Positions 36,839 to 45,978 of a stretch of 64,000 bases of DNA are shown here, one piece after another. The position numbers were made by a program, and so were the translations under genes. The notes under the pieces were generated by a model. The model did not search any database, had not been told where the DNA came from, and saw nothing but the letters and a program-made list of their open reading frames with translations. Every line of letters starts with the position of its first letter. Positions within the stretch are counted from its first letter, which is position 1. Origin of the DNA: Limnohabitans planktonicus II-D5 (GTDB lineage Bacteria; Pseudomonadota; Gammaproteobacteria; Burkholderiales; Burkholderiaceae_C); assembly GCF_001270065.2 (NCBI RefSeq), contig NZ_LFYT02000024.1:1-64000 (forward strand), written 5' to 3'.

Positions 36839-37570
36839 TCAAAAAGGTATCCAGACTGTTCGTTCGTCCACCACCTTGCCTGTGACGATCCGACCGTTGT
36901 CCAAGCGCACACGAATTGGCTCCCCCAATTTTCCGGGGCTCAAAGATTGGCCCTCGCTTGCCAGTTCAAATCCAGGGGCCTGCAACAGCAACTTGACTTT
37001 GGTGCCTGCTGCAAAAGCGGGGGGGGACTGGAGCAGGGAGGCTCGCAAGGCCTCGCCCATGGACACATTGCGTGACAAGCTTTTCCCAAGCCAGTCCTGA
37101 CTGGCCAGCACGATCGGAGAAGCGTTGGCTGCCCAATCCACCTCAGCTTCTTGAACATGCTCAGATGTGAGTAAGGTGCCCGCAGGCAAGTACCTGACCA
37201 CAGTCAATGCCGGGCCATACGCCTTGATGGTGATGGGCATGAAGACTTGCCAACGCGCATCGTGCGAAGCACAGCGCAAGCCGATGCGCGAGCGCCCCCA
37301 CAGCACCGTGCCAGCCGGCAAAAAGGGTTCGACCTTTTCACAGGGGCTCAAGCTCAGTCGGGTGTCCAACTGGCCGACTTGAATGTCCATCCGCAAATTT
37401 TTCGGAAGTTTTGACTTGCTCGATTGCAGTTCAGACGCGATCCAGCTTTGCGTCAACGCACGCCAGTCATTGTCTGTTTGTGCCGTGCTCAAGCAAGCAT
37501 ACAAACCCAAGGCAGCCAGGGTGGTGTTTTTGTAAATCCAATTCAAGGCGAACTCCTCAAGGGTTTTCAT
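36839..37570 (-). CDS. flgA: Flagellar P-ring assembly chaperone FlgA
   Basis: 243 aa exported protein. An N-terminal hydrophobic segment (LNWIYKNTTLAALGLYACLSTAQ) acts as signal. The SAF-type domain shows YLPAGTLLTSEHVQEAEVDW and the C-terminus has VKLLLQAPGFELASEGQSL and GKVVDERTVWIPF, typical of FlgA. It chaperones FlgI in the periplasm; flgI is not in the window. It is divergent from flgB. Confidence 0.92.
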   Translation of the reverse strand: MKTLEEFALNWIYKNTTLAALGLYACLSTAQTDNDWRALTQSWIASELQSSKSKLPKNLRMDIQVGQLDTRLSLSPCEKVEPFLPAGTVLWGRSRIGLRCASHDARWQVFMPITIKAYGPALTVVRYLPAGTLLTSEHVQEAEVDWAANASPIVLASQDWLGKSLSRNVSMGEALRASLLQSPPAFAAGTKVKLLLQAPGFELASEGQSLSPGKLGEPIRVRLDNGRIVTGKVVDERTVWIPF

Positions 37571-37731
37571 GAAACAAGTGCGCCATCAAGGCGGTGCTGG
37601 CGTGCGAAGACCCTGGAAATGTAGGCGCACATCAGACATTGAAAAGCTTGAACTGAAGGAGAAAAACCGATGTATTCAAAGCAATGAAATTCACAAAAAT
37701 TTTGATACTAGAGCGCAACGAGGATTTAGAC

Positions 37732-38136
37732 ATGCTTGCACAAATGATGACAAATCTGGACTTCCAAGGCCAAGCCTTGTTGCTTCGATCGCAAAGGCAA
37801 CAGGTACTGGCCTCCAATATCGCCAATGCCGACACCCCCGGCTATGTCGGTCGTGAATTTCATTTCACGCAAAAACTGTTGGAAGCCACTGGCCAAGGCG
37901 CAGCACCAGGCGCTGGCGTGCAGTCAACGCATGCGGCCCACATGCCCTTTCGGTCCCCAGTGCTGAGCACGCAGGAGCTCTACGCCATGCCCAGCCAGCT
38001 CAGTGCAGACAAAAACACCGTCGACATGGACCGCGAGCGTGCGAGTTTTTCCGACAACGCATTGCACTACGAAGCCACTTTGCGCTTCATCAATGGTCAA
38101 GTGCGAACGCTGTTAAGTGCCATTCAAGGGCAATGA
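37732..38136 (+). CDS. flgB: Flagellar basal-body rod protein FlgB
   Basis: 134 aa. The N-terminal motif RSQRQQVLASNIANADTPGY is the rod-protein signature; the C-terminal helix DNALHYEATLRFINGQVRTL pairs with it in the assembled rod. ATG 37732 has GAGG 8 bases upstream; an ATG at 37684 lacks such a site. First gene of flgBCDEF. Confidence 0.93.
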   Translation: MLAQMMTNLDFQGQALLLRSQRQQVLASNIANADTPGYVGREFHFTQKLLEATGQGAAPGAGVQSTHAAHMPFRSPVLSTQELYAMPSQLSADKNTVDMDRERASFSDNALHYEATLRFINGQVRTLLSAIQGQ

Positions 38137-38154
38137 CTCTGAAGGAAAACAGCC

Positions 38155-38559
38155 ATGTCCATGCTTTCAATTTTTCAAGTCTCCAGCAGCGCCATCAGCG
38201 CACAGTCGCAGCGCCTGAACGTGGTGGCCAGCAACTTGGCCAATGCCGATGCCGTGGCGGGCCCAGATGGGCAAGCCTACAAGGCGCGTCAAGTGATGTT
38301 TCAGTCGATCCCCATGGGTTCTGACGCCACGGTGGGGGTTCAAGTCAGCGACATTGTTCAAAGCAATGAACCGAGCCGAAAGAACCATCAACCCAGTCAC
38401 CCCAGCGCAGATGCCCAGGGCATGGTGACGTACTCCAACGTGAACCCCATCGAAGAGATGGTCAACATGATTTCAGCTTCACGGGCCTATCAAAACAACG
38501 TCGAAGTCATGAACACGGCCAAAACCTTGCTTCTCAAAACCCTGCAAATGGGCCAATGA
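38155..38559 (+). CDS. flgC: Flagellar basal-body rod protein FlgC
   Basis: 134 aa. SAQSQRLNVVASNLANADAV at the N-terminus and VNPIEEMVNMISASRAYQNNVEVMNTAKTL at the C-terminus are both typical. It begins 18 bases after flgB with AAGGA upstream. Proximal rod component. Confidence 0.95.
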   Translation: MSMLSIFQVSSSAISAQSQRLNVVASNLANADAVAGPDGQAYKARQVMFQSIPMGSDATVGVQVSDIVQSNEPSRKNHQPSHPSADAQGMVTYSNVNPIEEMVNMISASRAYQNNVEVMNTAKTLLLKTLQMGQ

Positions 38560-38581
38560 ACTTTTTCCAAAAGAGCACACC

Positions 38582-39235
38582 ATGATCGCCAGCGTCTCCA
38601 GTCTCAATGCAAGCACGCCTGCAGCTGCTCCTTTGGCTCCCAGCAGGGCGCAAAGCGGCGCCGAAATGCAGGACCGTTTTTTAAAACTGTTGGTGGCACA
38701 GCTGAACAACCAAGACCCCATGAATCCGATGGACAACGCGCAGATGACCTCCCAAATGGCGCAGATCAACACCGTCACGGGGATTCAAAAAATGCAGCAA
38801 AGCATTGAACTGATGACCGGGCAAATGCAGGCCTCACATAGCCTGCAAGGTCTGCAGATGATCGGCCGTGATGTGCTGGTCAACGGCGACCGCCTGTCTG
38901 CACAAGCCTCAGGCGTGTCACGTGGCGCATTTGAGCTTGCCAGCAGCGCGGAGCAAGTTCAGCTGGAGGTCTTCAATGCAGCGGGTCATAAAGTGGGCAG
39001 CAAAGATTTGGGACCTATGAATGCAGGGCGTCAGGACTTTTCATTGAACGCCAGTGATTTTCCGCAAGGCACGCATTTCAAAATCAAAGCCAGTCAATTG
39101 GGCCAAGCTGTTCAAGCCCAAACGATGGCCTATGACAAGGTGGTCTCGACCGCAAACAGCACGGCAGCGGGTTTGTCGTTCAGGCTGCAAAACAGCGGTG
39201 ATGTGAGCTATTCACACATCAAGTCGGTTTATTAA
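38582..39235 (+). CDS. flgD: Flagellar hook assembly protein FlgD
   Basis: 217 aa. The N-terminal MQDRFLKLLVAQLNNQDPMNPMDNAQMTSQMAQINTV contains the FlgD signature needed for export. The C-terminal part is a tudor/FlgD Ig-like fold ending GDVSYSHIKSVY. It caps the growing hook. Confidence 0.95.
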   Translation: MIASVSSLNASTPAAAPLAPSRAQSGAEMQDRFLKLLVAQLNNQDPMNPMDNAQMTSQMAQINTVTGIQKMQQSIELMTGQMQASHSLQGLQMIGRDVLVNGDRLSAQASGVSRGAFELASSAEQVQLEVFNAAGHKVGSKDLGPMNAGRQDFSLNASDFPQGTHFKIKASQLGQAVQAQTMAYDKVVSTANSTAAGLSFRLQNSGDVSYSHIKSVY

Positions 39236-39259
39236 TTCCAAACAGTCAAGGAGTCATTC

Positions 39260-40498
39260 ATGGGTTTTCAATACGGTTTGTCTGGCATGAATGCGGCCAG
39301 CAAAAATCTCGATGTCATTGGCAACAACGTGGCCAACGCCAACACCACTGGATTTAAATCTTCGCGCACCGATTTTTCGCAAATGGTGGGTTCGGCCACG
39401 GGTTCGAGCAGCAACCTGTTCGCAGGGCAAGGTGTGGCAGTGGGCGCTGTTTCGCAGCAATTCTTGCAGGGCAATGTCTCGGCCACCGGCAACGCGCTGG
39501 ATGTCGCCATCAATGGCAATGGTTTTTTGCAATTGGAAATGGCCGACGCCAGCACGACTTACACCCGCGCGGGCAGTTTGCAAATTGACAAAGATGGGCA
39601 ACTCGTGAACCGACAGGGTGCGAAGGTCATGGGCTTCAAAACCGATCCGACCACTGGGGCTGTCGTAGGCCGGACACCCTCAGCCATCACTGTGCCTCTT
39701 GATAAAGGCATTGTGGGTCAAAAAACTTCTGCCATCACGGCCAAAGTCAATCTTGATGCGCAAGCGCCTGCGTATGACACAGCCACCAATACACCGGCCT
39801 ACACCACCTACAGTTCATCCTTCGATGTGTACAACAGCCAGGGTGAAGCCAAACCTGTCAATTTGTATTTTGTCAAATCGGCCCCAGCAATCCCCAACTC
39901 ATGGGAAGTTCACTATCAGGTGGACAACGCCACCCCATTTGCAATGGCTGCTGGTAATTTGCTGAGCACGGTCACTTTCAACAATGATGGATCGTTTAAA
40001 TCAGCAACACCTGCCTTGCCGACCATTCCATTCAAAGAAGCTGACAAAACAACCGACATCCATGCATCGGTTGACCTGAAAGGCCTGACCCAGTTGGCCG
40101 CTCGTTTTTCCGTCAGCAAGCTGAGCCAAGATGGCTACGCTGCAGGCAATTTGAACAGCGTGTCGATTGAGCCCGATGGCAGCGTCTATGCGCGCTACTC
40201 CAACGGCAAGAGTCAATCGCAAGGCCAGTTGGTCTTGGCCAAATTCAACAATTCACAAGGGCTGGTCTCCACCGTTGGCGGCAATTGGATAGAAAGCCCC
40301 TCTTCGGGAAAACCGGTCAAAGGCACGCCCAGCAGCGAGAATTTCGGCAGCCTTCAATCGGGTTCTTTGGAAGAGTCCAACGTGGACCTGACGGCCGAGT
40401 TGGTCAACATGATGACGGCGCAGCGGGCCTATCAAGCCAACGCTCAAACGCTCAAGACGCAAGACCAGGTCATGTCCACGTTGGTCAATCTGCGTTGA
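39260..40498 (+). CDS. flgE: Flagellar hook protein FlgE
   Basis: 412 aa. N-terminal GLSGMNAASKNLDVIGNNVANANTTGFKSSRTDF and C-terminal LTAELVNMMTAQRAYQANAQTL are the D0 helices of hook proteins; the middle forms the exposed domains. SD AAGGAG lies upstream of the ATG. Length fits betaproteobacterial FlgE. Confidence 0.96.
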   Translation: MGFQYGLSGMNAASKNLDVIGNNVANANTTGFKSSRTDFSQMVGSATGSSSNLFAGQGVAVGAVSQQFLQGNVSATGNALDVAINGNGFLQLEMADASTTYTRAGSLQIDKDGQLVNRQGAKVMGFKTDPTTGAVVGRTPSAITVPLDKGIVGQKTSAITAKVNLDAQAPAYDTATNTPAYTTYSSSFDVYNSQGEAKPVNLYFVKSAPAIPNSWEVHYQVDNATPFAMAAGNLLSTVTFNNDGSFKSATPALPTIPFKEADKTTDIHASVDLKGLTQLAARFSVSKLSQDGYAAGNLNSVSIEPDGSVYARYSNGKSQSQGQLVLAKFNNSQGLVSTVGGNWIESPSSGKPVKGTPSSENFGSLQSGSLEESNVDLTAELVNMMTAQRAYQANAQTLKTQDQVMSTLVNLR

Positions 40499-40523
40499 TG
40501 GATCAGACACGGAAAGTCTCACC

Positions 40524-41261
40524 ATGGACCGATTGATCTACACCGCCATGTCCGGTGCCAACGCCGCGATGCAAAGGCAAAGCGTGCTGGCCAGCAATTT
40601 GGCCAATGTTTCCACGCCTGGTTTTCGTTCTGAATTTTCCACTTACCGCTCAGTTCCCTTGGAAGGTGAGGGCCCCAGCACGCGTGTTTTTGCACTCGAA
40701 ACCACAGCGGGTTACGCCGACACACCTGGCCTGGCGCAATCGACGGGCAATCCCCTGGATGCGATGGCCAAAGGGGGTGCCTGGTTTGCTGTGCAAGGCC
40801 TTGATGGTGTTGAGGCCTACACGCGGGCTGGTGCCATGCATGTGAATGCAGAGGGTGCCCTGGTCAATGCCCAAGGTCTGCCCATGCTCGACGATTCGGG
40901 GGCACCGCTGAATATGGCGGCCCATGCAGAACCCAGCATCGGCACCGATGGAACTGTGACGGCAAAAGTTGCGGGCCAAACGGGCGTCGTTGTGGGGCGG
41001 CTCAAACTGGCCACCCCGGAACCCGATCAGCGCTTGCTTCGAGGAGCAGATGGTTTATTCAGAATGCCAGATGGGGCATCTTTGCCAGCCGACGCCACGG
41101 CACGCATGGAGACGGGGGTGCTCGAGGGCTCCAACGTGAACGCTGTGGAAGCCATGGTCGGAATGATTCATGCAGCCCGTCAATTTGAAATGCAAATGCG
41201 GCTTTTGCAAAACGCAGAAACCAACGACAAAAGCGCCGCCAATTTATTGGGTCTGGGTTGA
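40524..41261 (+). CDS. flgF: Flagellar rod protein FlgF
   Basis: 245 aa. MDRLIYTAMSGANAAMQRQSVLASNLANVSTPGF starts it and LEGSNVNAVEAMVGMIHAARQFEMQMRLLQNAE ends it. In most relatives flgG follows directly; here the stop codon is one base from an inverted-repeat element and no flgG is found. Confidence 0.95.
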   Translation: MDRLIYTAMSGANAAMQRQSVLASNLANVSTPGFRSEFSTYRSVPLEGEGPSTRVFALETTAGYADTPGLAQSTGNPLDAMAKGGAWFAVQGLDGVEAYTRAGAMHVNAEGALVNAQGLPMLDDSGAPLNMAAHAEPSIGTDGTVTAKVAGQTGVVVGRLKLATPEPDQRLLRGADGLFRMPDGASLPADATARMETGVLEGSNVNAVEAMVGMIHAARQFEMQMRLLQNAETNDKSAANLLGLG

Positions 41262-41262
41262 A

Positions 41263-41497
41263 CCTAGAAAACGCAGTTGACCGCTTTGAACCCGCTGGAA
41301 ACCCTGATGTATTCTGAATTCTGTGAGCACGAAGACGCTCACCTTGTGGGTAATCCCGCTACGCACCCGATGGCACAGCCCTGGGGGGCACTGGCGGCGT
41401 TGCTCGTCGTTGCAGGGGTGCAGCCTGCGGCCTCCTCGCGCCTGGCCATTGCCCCCCATGGCTGCACCCTCGGGCGCGTTCAACTGCGTTTTCTAGG
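41263..41497. mobile_element. 235-bp MITE-like element with perfect 18-bp inverted repeats
   Basis: CCTAGAAAACGCAGTTGA (41263-41280) and its exact reverse complement (41480-41497) bound 235 bp that carry no convincing gene. It fills the whole gap between the flgF stop and the response-regulator stop. No clear target duplication is seen. The inside contains a short GC-rich frame on the minus strand with no family resemblance. The type of mobilising enzyme is unknown. Confidence 0.65.
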
Positions 41498-41498
41498 A

Positions 41499-42197
41499 TC
41501 ATTCCAAGCGATACCCCAAGCCACGTACCGTGTGGATCAGGGCGCGGCCCTGCCCCTCGTCAATCTTGCTGCGCAGGCGGCGGATGTAGACATCCACCAC
41601 ATTGGTGAGCGGGTCCTCATGGGTGCCCCAGACATTGGCCAAAATGCGTTCTCGGCTGAACAAACGCCCGGGGTGGCGCATCAGCAACTCCAGCAAAGCC
41701 AGTTCGCGGGCGGTCATGTCCAGCGGCTTTTCGCCCCGGCGAGCGCGCATGGTGGTCAGGTCCAGCAAGAGGTCGTCGACTTGCAAGGCCTCTGCTTTGA
41801 GCTGGGGTTCGCTGTGGGCACGCCGGGCCAAGGCGTCGATGCGGGCCAGCAGCTCTTCAAATGCAAAGGGCTTGGGCAGGTAATCGTCCGCCCCCAACCG
41901 CAGACCTGCCACCCGGTCTTCCACCGTGCCCAAGGCGGTGAGCATGAGGATGGGCAGGCCCACCCGGGCCGCGCGCAGGCTCTGACACACCTCCAGCCCG
42001 CTCAGCCCCGGCAGCATCACATCCAGCAGCACCACCGTGGGCGGGTCGGCGCTTTGGCGTTCGCGGTGCGCGCGCTGCGCCAGCGCCAAGCCGTCGGGGC
42101 CATTGCGGGCCACATGCACCACATGGCCTTCGGCACGCAAGCCGCGTTCCAGAAAGTCGGCCACGCGGCGGTCGTCTTCCACCACCAGAATGTTCAT
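41499..42197 (-). CDS. OmpR/PhoB-family response regulator
   Basis: 232 aa. The receiver has the acidic pair VVEDD, the phospho-acceptor Asp in VVLLDVMLPG and the Lys in YLPKPF. The C-terminal winged helix (LTARELALLELLMRHPGRLFSRERIL, DVYIRRLRSKID) is of the OmpR type. It overlaps the kinase gene by 4 bases (ATGA), so the two form a coupled pair. The stimulus is unknown. Confidence 0.93.
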   Translation of the reverse strand: MNILVVEDDRRVADFLERGLRAEGHVVHVARNGPDGLALAQRAHRERQSADPPTVVLLDVMLPGLSGLEVCQSLRAARVGLPILMLTALGTVEDRVAGLRLGADDYLPKPFAFEELLARIDALARRAHSEPQLKAEALQVDDLLLDLTTMRARRGEKPLDMTARELALLELLMRHPGRLFSRERILANVWGTHEDPLTNVVDVYIRRLRSKIDEGQGRALIHTVRGLGYRLE

Positions 42198-43789
42198 GCG
42201 TTTTCTCTCTGCTTCAGGGGCAGGCTCAAGCTGACTGTGGTGCCCCGTCCGGCGACCGAGGTGATGTCGAGTGTTCCACCGTGGGCCTCGGCCAGCGCAA
42301 GCGCCAAAGACAGGCCCAGGCCCACGCCATCGGCCCGATGGCGGCGTGCCTGCTCACCGCGAAAGTGCCGCTCGAACACGCGAGGCAGTTCGTCGGCCGA
42401 TATGCCAATGCCCTGGTCGACCACATGGGCGTGCCAGTCCTTGCCATCGGTCGAGGTCTGCAAGCTCACCTGTGCGCCTTCATTCGAGTAGCGGATCGCG
42501 TTGTCCAGCAGCAAGACCATCAGCTGGCGCAAACGGGGGCCGTCGCACCACAGGGTCAAATCCGGCGAAGCCATGTTGTCCCACACCACCGACACCTGCC
42601 GCTGCTGGGCCAGGGCCTGCACCTGCGCAAGCGCTTCATTCACCGGTGCGGCGACAGGCAGGGCCTGGGTCTGCACCCACAAGGCATGGGCATCGCTGCG
42701 GGCCATGGTGAGCAGATCGTCAATGACCTGCCCCAGCTGAGTAGAGATCTCCACGATCCGGCGCAGGCTGTCCTGGTAGTTGTCGCTGGTCTTGGTTTTG
42801 CCACGCAGCGCGATTTCGGCCTCACCGCGGATGGCGGTGGTGGGCGTGCGAAGTTCGTGGCTGATGTCGGCAAAAAGCTGGCGGCGAGACGCATCCACCT
42901 GCTGCAGCGCATGCAAAGCCTCTTGAAGCTCGGCGGTGCGGGCATTCACTTGGCGCTCCAGTTCGTGCCGGGCTTGTGTTTCGCGCTCGCGGTGTTGCTG
43001 CAACTCCACGGCCATGGTGTTGAGTGTGTGGGCCACGGCGGCAAACTCGTCGGTCCCGCGCTCGTCCATGCGGTGGTGAAGTTCTCCTCGCTGCAGGGCT
43101 TGCGCACCACTGTTCAGGTTGTTCAGCGGCCTGCGCAGTGCTTGGGCGAAATACAGCGCAAAAGTGGCGGCCAGCAGCGCAATGGCCAAAGTGGCCAGCA
43201 GCACACCCCCTGCCAGTTGCAGCAGGGCGCGGTCGGCGGCGTTGCGTTCACGCATTTCGGCAGCTTGCTCGCGCGCAATGGTTTGCCTGACGTGCTCTCG
43301 CAAATCTTGGCCTTGTGAGGTGTCGAACGTTCGTTTGAACGCATCCCAGGTGGCGGCGGGGTCGGCGTCAGCAGGCAATGGGCGCACAGTGCGCAAGGCG
43401 ACATCCAGTTCGTCCACGCTGTGCCGCAGCATCGCCAGGGTGTCTTGCCGATCACGCCAGTCGCGCTGCGCGCGCGCTTCGTCCGTGTCCAGAGCCAAGG
43501 CTTTTTGGGTCAAGGCTTGCAAACTGTCGAGGGTTTTGCGCATGTCGCTGATGTGTGCGTCACGCTCGGCCGGGTTGGGGTTGGGCAGCAACAAGGCTTG
43601 TGAGGTCCAACTGCGCAGACGCTGCTTGCTGGCGGCCAGTTGCCAATGCCCTTTGACCAGGTCACTTGCCACCCTTCCGCGGGTCACTTGCGCCGAAGCC
43701 GATTCAATCGCCCACCATGCCAGTGCCCCTTGCAGCAAAGCGGCCAAGGCCAGACAAACCAGCGCCAGACTCAGACGTCGACCAAACAT
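42194..43789 (-). CDS. Sensor histidine kinase
   Basis: 531 aa. One N-terminal helix (10-30), a long helical periplasmic sensor (about 30-185), a second helix (LAGGVLLATLAIALLAATFALYF), a HAMP domain (LRRPLNNLNSGAQAL), a coiled coil, the H-box FADISHELRTPTTAIRGE, and the ATPase boxes LVLLLDNAIRYS, VVDQGIGIS and GVGLGLSLALALAEAHGG. The sensor resembles a four-helix bundle. Partner of the downstream regulator. Confidence 0.92.
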   Translation of the reverse strand: MFGRRLSLALVCLALAALLQGALAWWAIESASAQVTRGRVASDLVKGHWQLAASKQRLRSWTSQALLLPNPNPAERDAHISDMRKTLDSLQALTQKALALDTDEARAQRDWRDRQDTLAMLRHSVDELDVALRTVRPLPADADPAATWDAFKRTFDTSQGQDLREHVRQTIAREQAAEMRERNAADRALLQLAGGVLLATLAIALLAATFALYFAQALRRPLNNLNSGAQALQRGELHHRMDERGTDEFAAVAHTLNTMAVELQQHRERETQARHELERQVNARTAELQEALHALQQVDASRRQLFADISHELRTPTTAIRGEAEIALRGKTKTSDNYQDSLRRIVEISTQLGQVIDDLLTMARSDAHALWVQTQALPVAAPVNEALAQVQALAQQRQVSVVWDNMASPDLTLWCDGPRLRQLMVLLLDNAIRYSNEGAQVSLQTSTDGKDWHAHVVDQGIGISADELPRVFERHFRGEQARRHRADGVGLGLSLALALAEAHGGTLDITSVAGRGTTVSLSLPLKQRENA

Positions 43790-43942
43790 GCACCGATTGT
43801 GACGGGGCGGCGAGCACCCACATGAACCTCAGATGAAAAAAGCATGAAGAAAGCAGGCTTTGCTTCATATGCGTCGCCATCGTCTGCATGAATGGCCGAA
43901 CAATTCACCAAAATCAAGGCCATCCCATAAATAAGGTGAAGC

Positions 43943-44416
43943 ATGAACCCCTCAAGCCCAGACATTGACCGCACCGACCGCCGCATCCTGGACCTGCTGC
44001 AACGTGATGGCCGCATCAGCAACCTCAAGCTCGCCGAAGGCGTGGCCCTGTCGCCCACGGCGGTGCTGGCGCGGGTGCAGCGCCTCACACGCGAAGGGTT
44101 CATCCTGGGCTACGAGGCGCGGCTGAACCCGCTCAAACTGGGTGCGGGCATGATGGTGTTTGTGGAAATCTTGCTCGACCGCACCAGCCCCAATGTGTTC
44201 GAGCAGTTCAAGGCGGCGGTGCAGGTGCGCCCCGAAATCATGGAGTGCCACATGGTGGCCGGGGGCTTTGACTACCTGCTCAAGACCCGCGCCGCCGACA
44301 TGAACGCCTACCGCGAATTTGCCGGCACCGTGCTGTGGCAACTGCCCGGCGTGCGCGAAACGCGCACTTATGCGGTGATGGAAGAGGTCAAGAACACGAC
44401 GGCGCTGGCCTTGTAG
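43943..44416 (+). CDS. Lrp/AsnC-family transcriptional regulator
   Basis: 157 aa. N-terminal HTH (DRRILDLLQRDGRISNLKLAEGVALSPTAVLARVQRL) and a C-terminal RAM domain (MVFVEILLDRTSPNVFEQFKAAV ... ECHMVAGGFDYLLKTRAADM). Closest in style to BkdR/Lrp regulators of amino-acid catabolism. No obvious adjacent target; the divergent kinase gene is 153 bases away. Confidence 0.92.
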   Translation: MNPSSPDIDRTDRRILDLLQRDGRISNLKLAEGVALSPTAVLARVQRLTREGFILGYEARLNPLKLGAGMMVFVEILLDRTSPNVFEQFKAAVQVRPEIMECHMVAGGFDYLLKTRAADMNAYREFAGTVLWQLPGVRETRTYAVMEEVKNTTALAL

Positions 44417-44434
44417 CGGCTTGTTCTGCCACCC

Positions 44435-44596
44435 GATTGATTCGGCCCATTGAAGTCTTGAGCAACAGGCAAGGGATGAATTTTTGTAGGAGCCCACCCT
44501 GTGGGCGATGGGTGCGCAGCACACCCAACAAGCCATCCCTGTCTTCGCTTAAGCTTTGACAACACCTTTGACCATTGAATCCTTCAAAGGGCCGAC
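44435..44596. repeat. Repeat element H1: second REP family inside inverted ends
   Basis: GTAGGAGCCCACCCTGTGGG starts at 44486 and forms a hairpin GCCCA/TGGGC; only one half of the pair is present. The element is bounded by GATTCGGCCCATTGAAGTCT (left) and the inverted TGAATCCTTCAAAGGGCCGA (right). The ends match those of elements B, D and E although the REP inside is a different family. Confidence 0.65.
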
Positions 44597-44650
44597 CCGA
44601 CACCTTCAATTCAGCAAAGCTGGATGAAGGTGACTTTTTGGAGATTTGTC

Positions 44651-44975
44651 ATGACGCCTAAACCCAAATTCAAAAGCGATGCCCTGCAGGCGGCCCATGC
44701 ATCGGCCAAAGCCTTGCTCAAAGTCGGCGGGATCGACAAGGCCACCCTGCGTCAATTGGATGCTTCTTGCTGGGTCACGCCCCACCTTGCTGGCACCCGA
44801 TCAAATCAAACAATTGCGTGAGCGTGAGCATGTGAGTCAACCGGTCTTCGCCCTGTACCTCAACACCAGCGAATCCACGATTCAAAAGTGGGAAACCGGC
44901 AACAAGCAGCCCAGCGGCATGGCCTTGAAGCTGCTGGACATTGTGCAAAAACACGGATTGCAAGTGCTGACCTGA
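44651..44975 (+). pseudogene. XRE-family (HigA/antitoxin-like) regulator, frameshifted
   Basis: The first part MTPKPKFKSDALQAAHASAK, ALLKVGGIDKATLRQLDASC leads into LLAPDQIKQLREREHVSQPV, FALYLNTSESTIQKWETGNK (HTH) only if one base is removed at a C4 run at 44780-44783. The span of 325 bases is one more than a multiple of three. Such proteins are HigA-type antitoxins normally preceded by a toxin; none is found upstream, where element H1 lies. Confidence 0.75.
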
Positions 44976-45084
44976 ACGCTTGATTTCAGGGGTACTGAAG
45001 GCCGTCTCCGGCTGCACAGGCGACAGCCCCATCCTGTACTTTCTCCCAGAATGACCGCTCATTCACCACACACCAGAGACTCAC

Positions 45085-45978
45085 ATGCAACACATCGGAT
45101 TTGTCGGCGCTTCGGGTTTGATGGGCCATGGCATGGCCAAGAACATCCGGGCCAAGGGTTTTGATTTATCGATCACGGTGCACCAACGCACCGCGCCTGT
45201 GCAGGACTTGCTGGCGGCAGGGGCGCGGCAGGTCAGCGCTTATTCCGACTTGGCGGCATGCGACGCGGTGCTCATTTGTGTGACCGGCTCACCCCAGGTC
45301 GAGGCGGTGGTGGCCGGGCCGGGCGGCATTTTGTCCCAGGCACGCGCGGGCCTGATCGTCATCGACACCTCCACCAGCGAGCCCGAGTCCACACGCCGCC
45401 TCGCAGCCTTGTGTGCTGCGCAAGGCGTGATTTATGTGGACGCACCGCTGACGCGCACGCCCATCGAGGCCGAGGCGGGCAAGCTCAATTCCATGGTGGG
45501 CGCATCACCCGAAGTGTTTGCCCGCATCGAGCCCGTGATTCGCGCCTACAGCGAAAACGTGTTCCATGTCGGCGAAATGGGCTCTGGCCACGTCATCAAG
45601 CTGCTCAACAACTTTGTGGCGCAGGCCATTTGCACGGCCACGGCCGAAGCTTTTTCGGTGGGGGCCAAGGCGGGCGTGGACCTGGACAAACTGGTGCAGG
45701 TCATCTCGGCTGGGGGCGTGAATTCGGGCCTGTTCCAGCTGATGAGCAAAACCCTGCAGGGCGACTACGGCGCGATGAAGTTCGAGCTGAACAACGCGGC
45801 CAAGGATTTGCGTTACTACTCGCACCTGACCGAGAGCGTGAAAGTGCCCTCCATGATTGGCACCAGCGTGCACCAGGCCTTGAACACGGCCGTGGCTTTG
45901 GGCTACGGCAGCGAGATGGTGCCCTCGCTGGTCAAGGCGCAGGCCCAGCTGAATCAGGTCACGATCGTCAAGGCTTGA
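45085..45978 (+). CDS. NAD(P)-dependent beta-hydroxyacid dehydrogenase family protein
   Basis: 297 aa. N-terminal Rossmann motif IGFVGASGLMGHGMAKNI, substrate motif VDAPLTRTPIEAEAGKL (usual DAPVSGG replaced by DAPLTRT), catalytic Lys in GSGHVIKLLNNFV, and a helical C-domain. Family includes 3-hydroxyisobutyrate dehydrogenase and tartronate semialdehyde reductase; the altered substrate motif suggests another substrate. Its end overlaps the convergent kinase gene by 11 bases. Confidence 0.88.
   Translation: MQHIGFVGASGLMGHGMAKNIRAKGFDLSITVHQRTAPVQDLLAAGARQVSAYSDLAACDAVLICVTGSPQVEAVVAGPGGILSQARAGLIVIDTSTSEPESTRRLAALCAAQGVIYVDAPLTRTPIEAEAGKLNSMVGASPEVFARIEPVIRAYSENVFHVGEMGSGHVIKLLNNFVAQAICTATAEAFSVGAKAGVDLDKLVQVISAGGVNSGLFQLMSKTLQGDYGAMKFELNNAAKDLRYYSHLTESVKVPSMIGTSVHQALNTAVALGYGSEMVPSLVKAQAQLNQVTIVKA

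Noticed and set aside
41244-41483. 79-codon minus-strand frame inside the 235-bp inverted-repeat element
   Set aside because: No family resemblance, no ribosome site, and it overlaps the end of flgF; best seen as part of the element.
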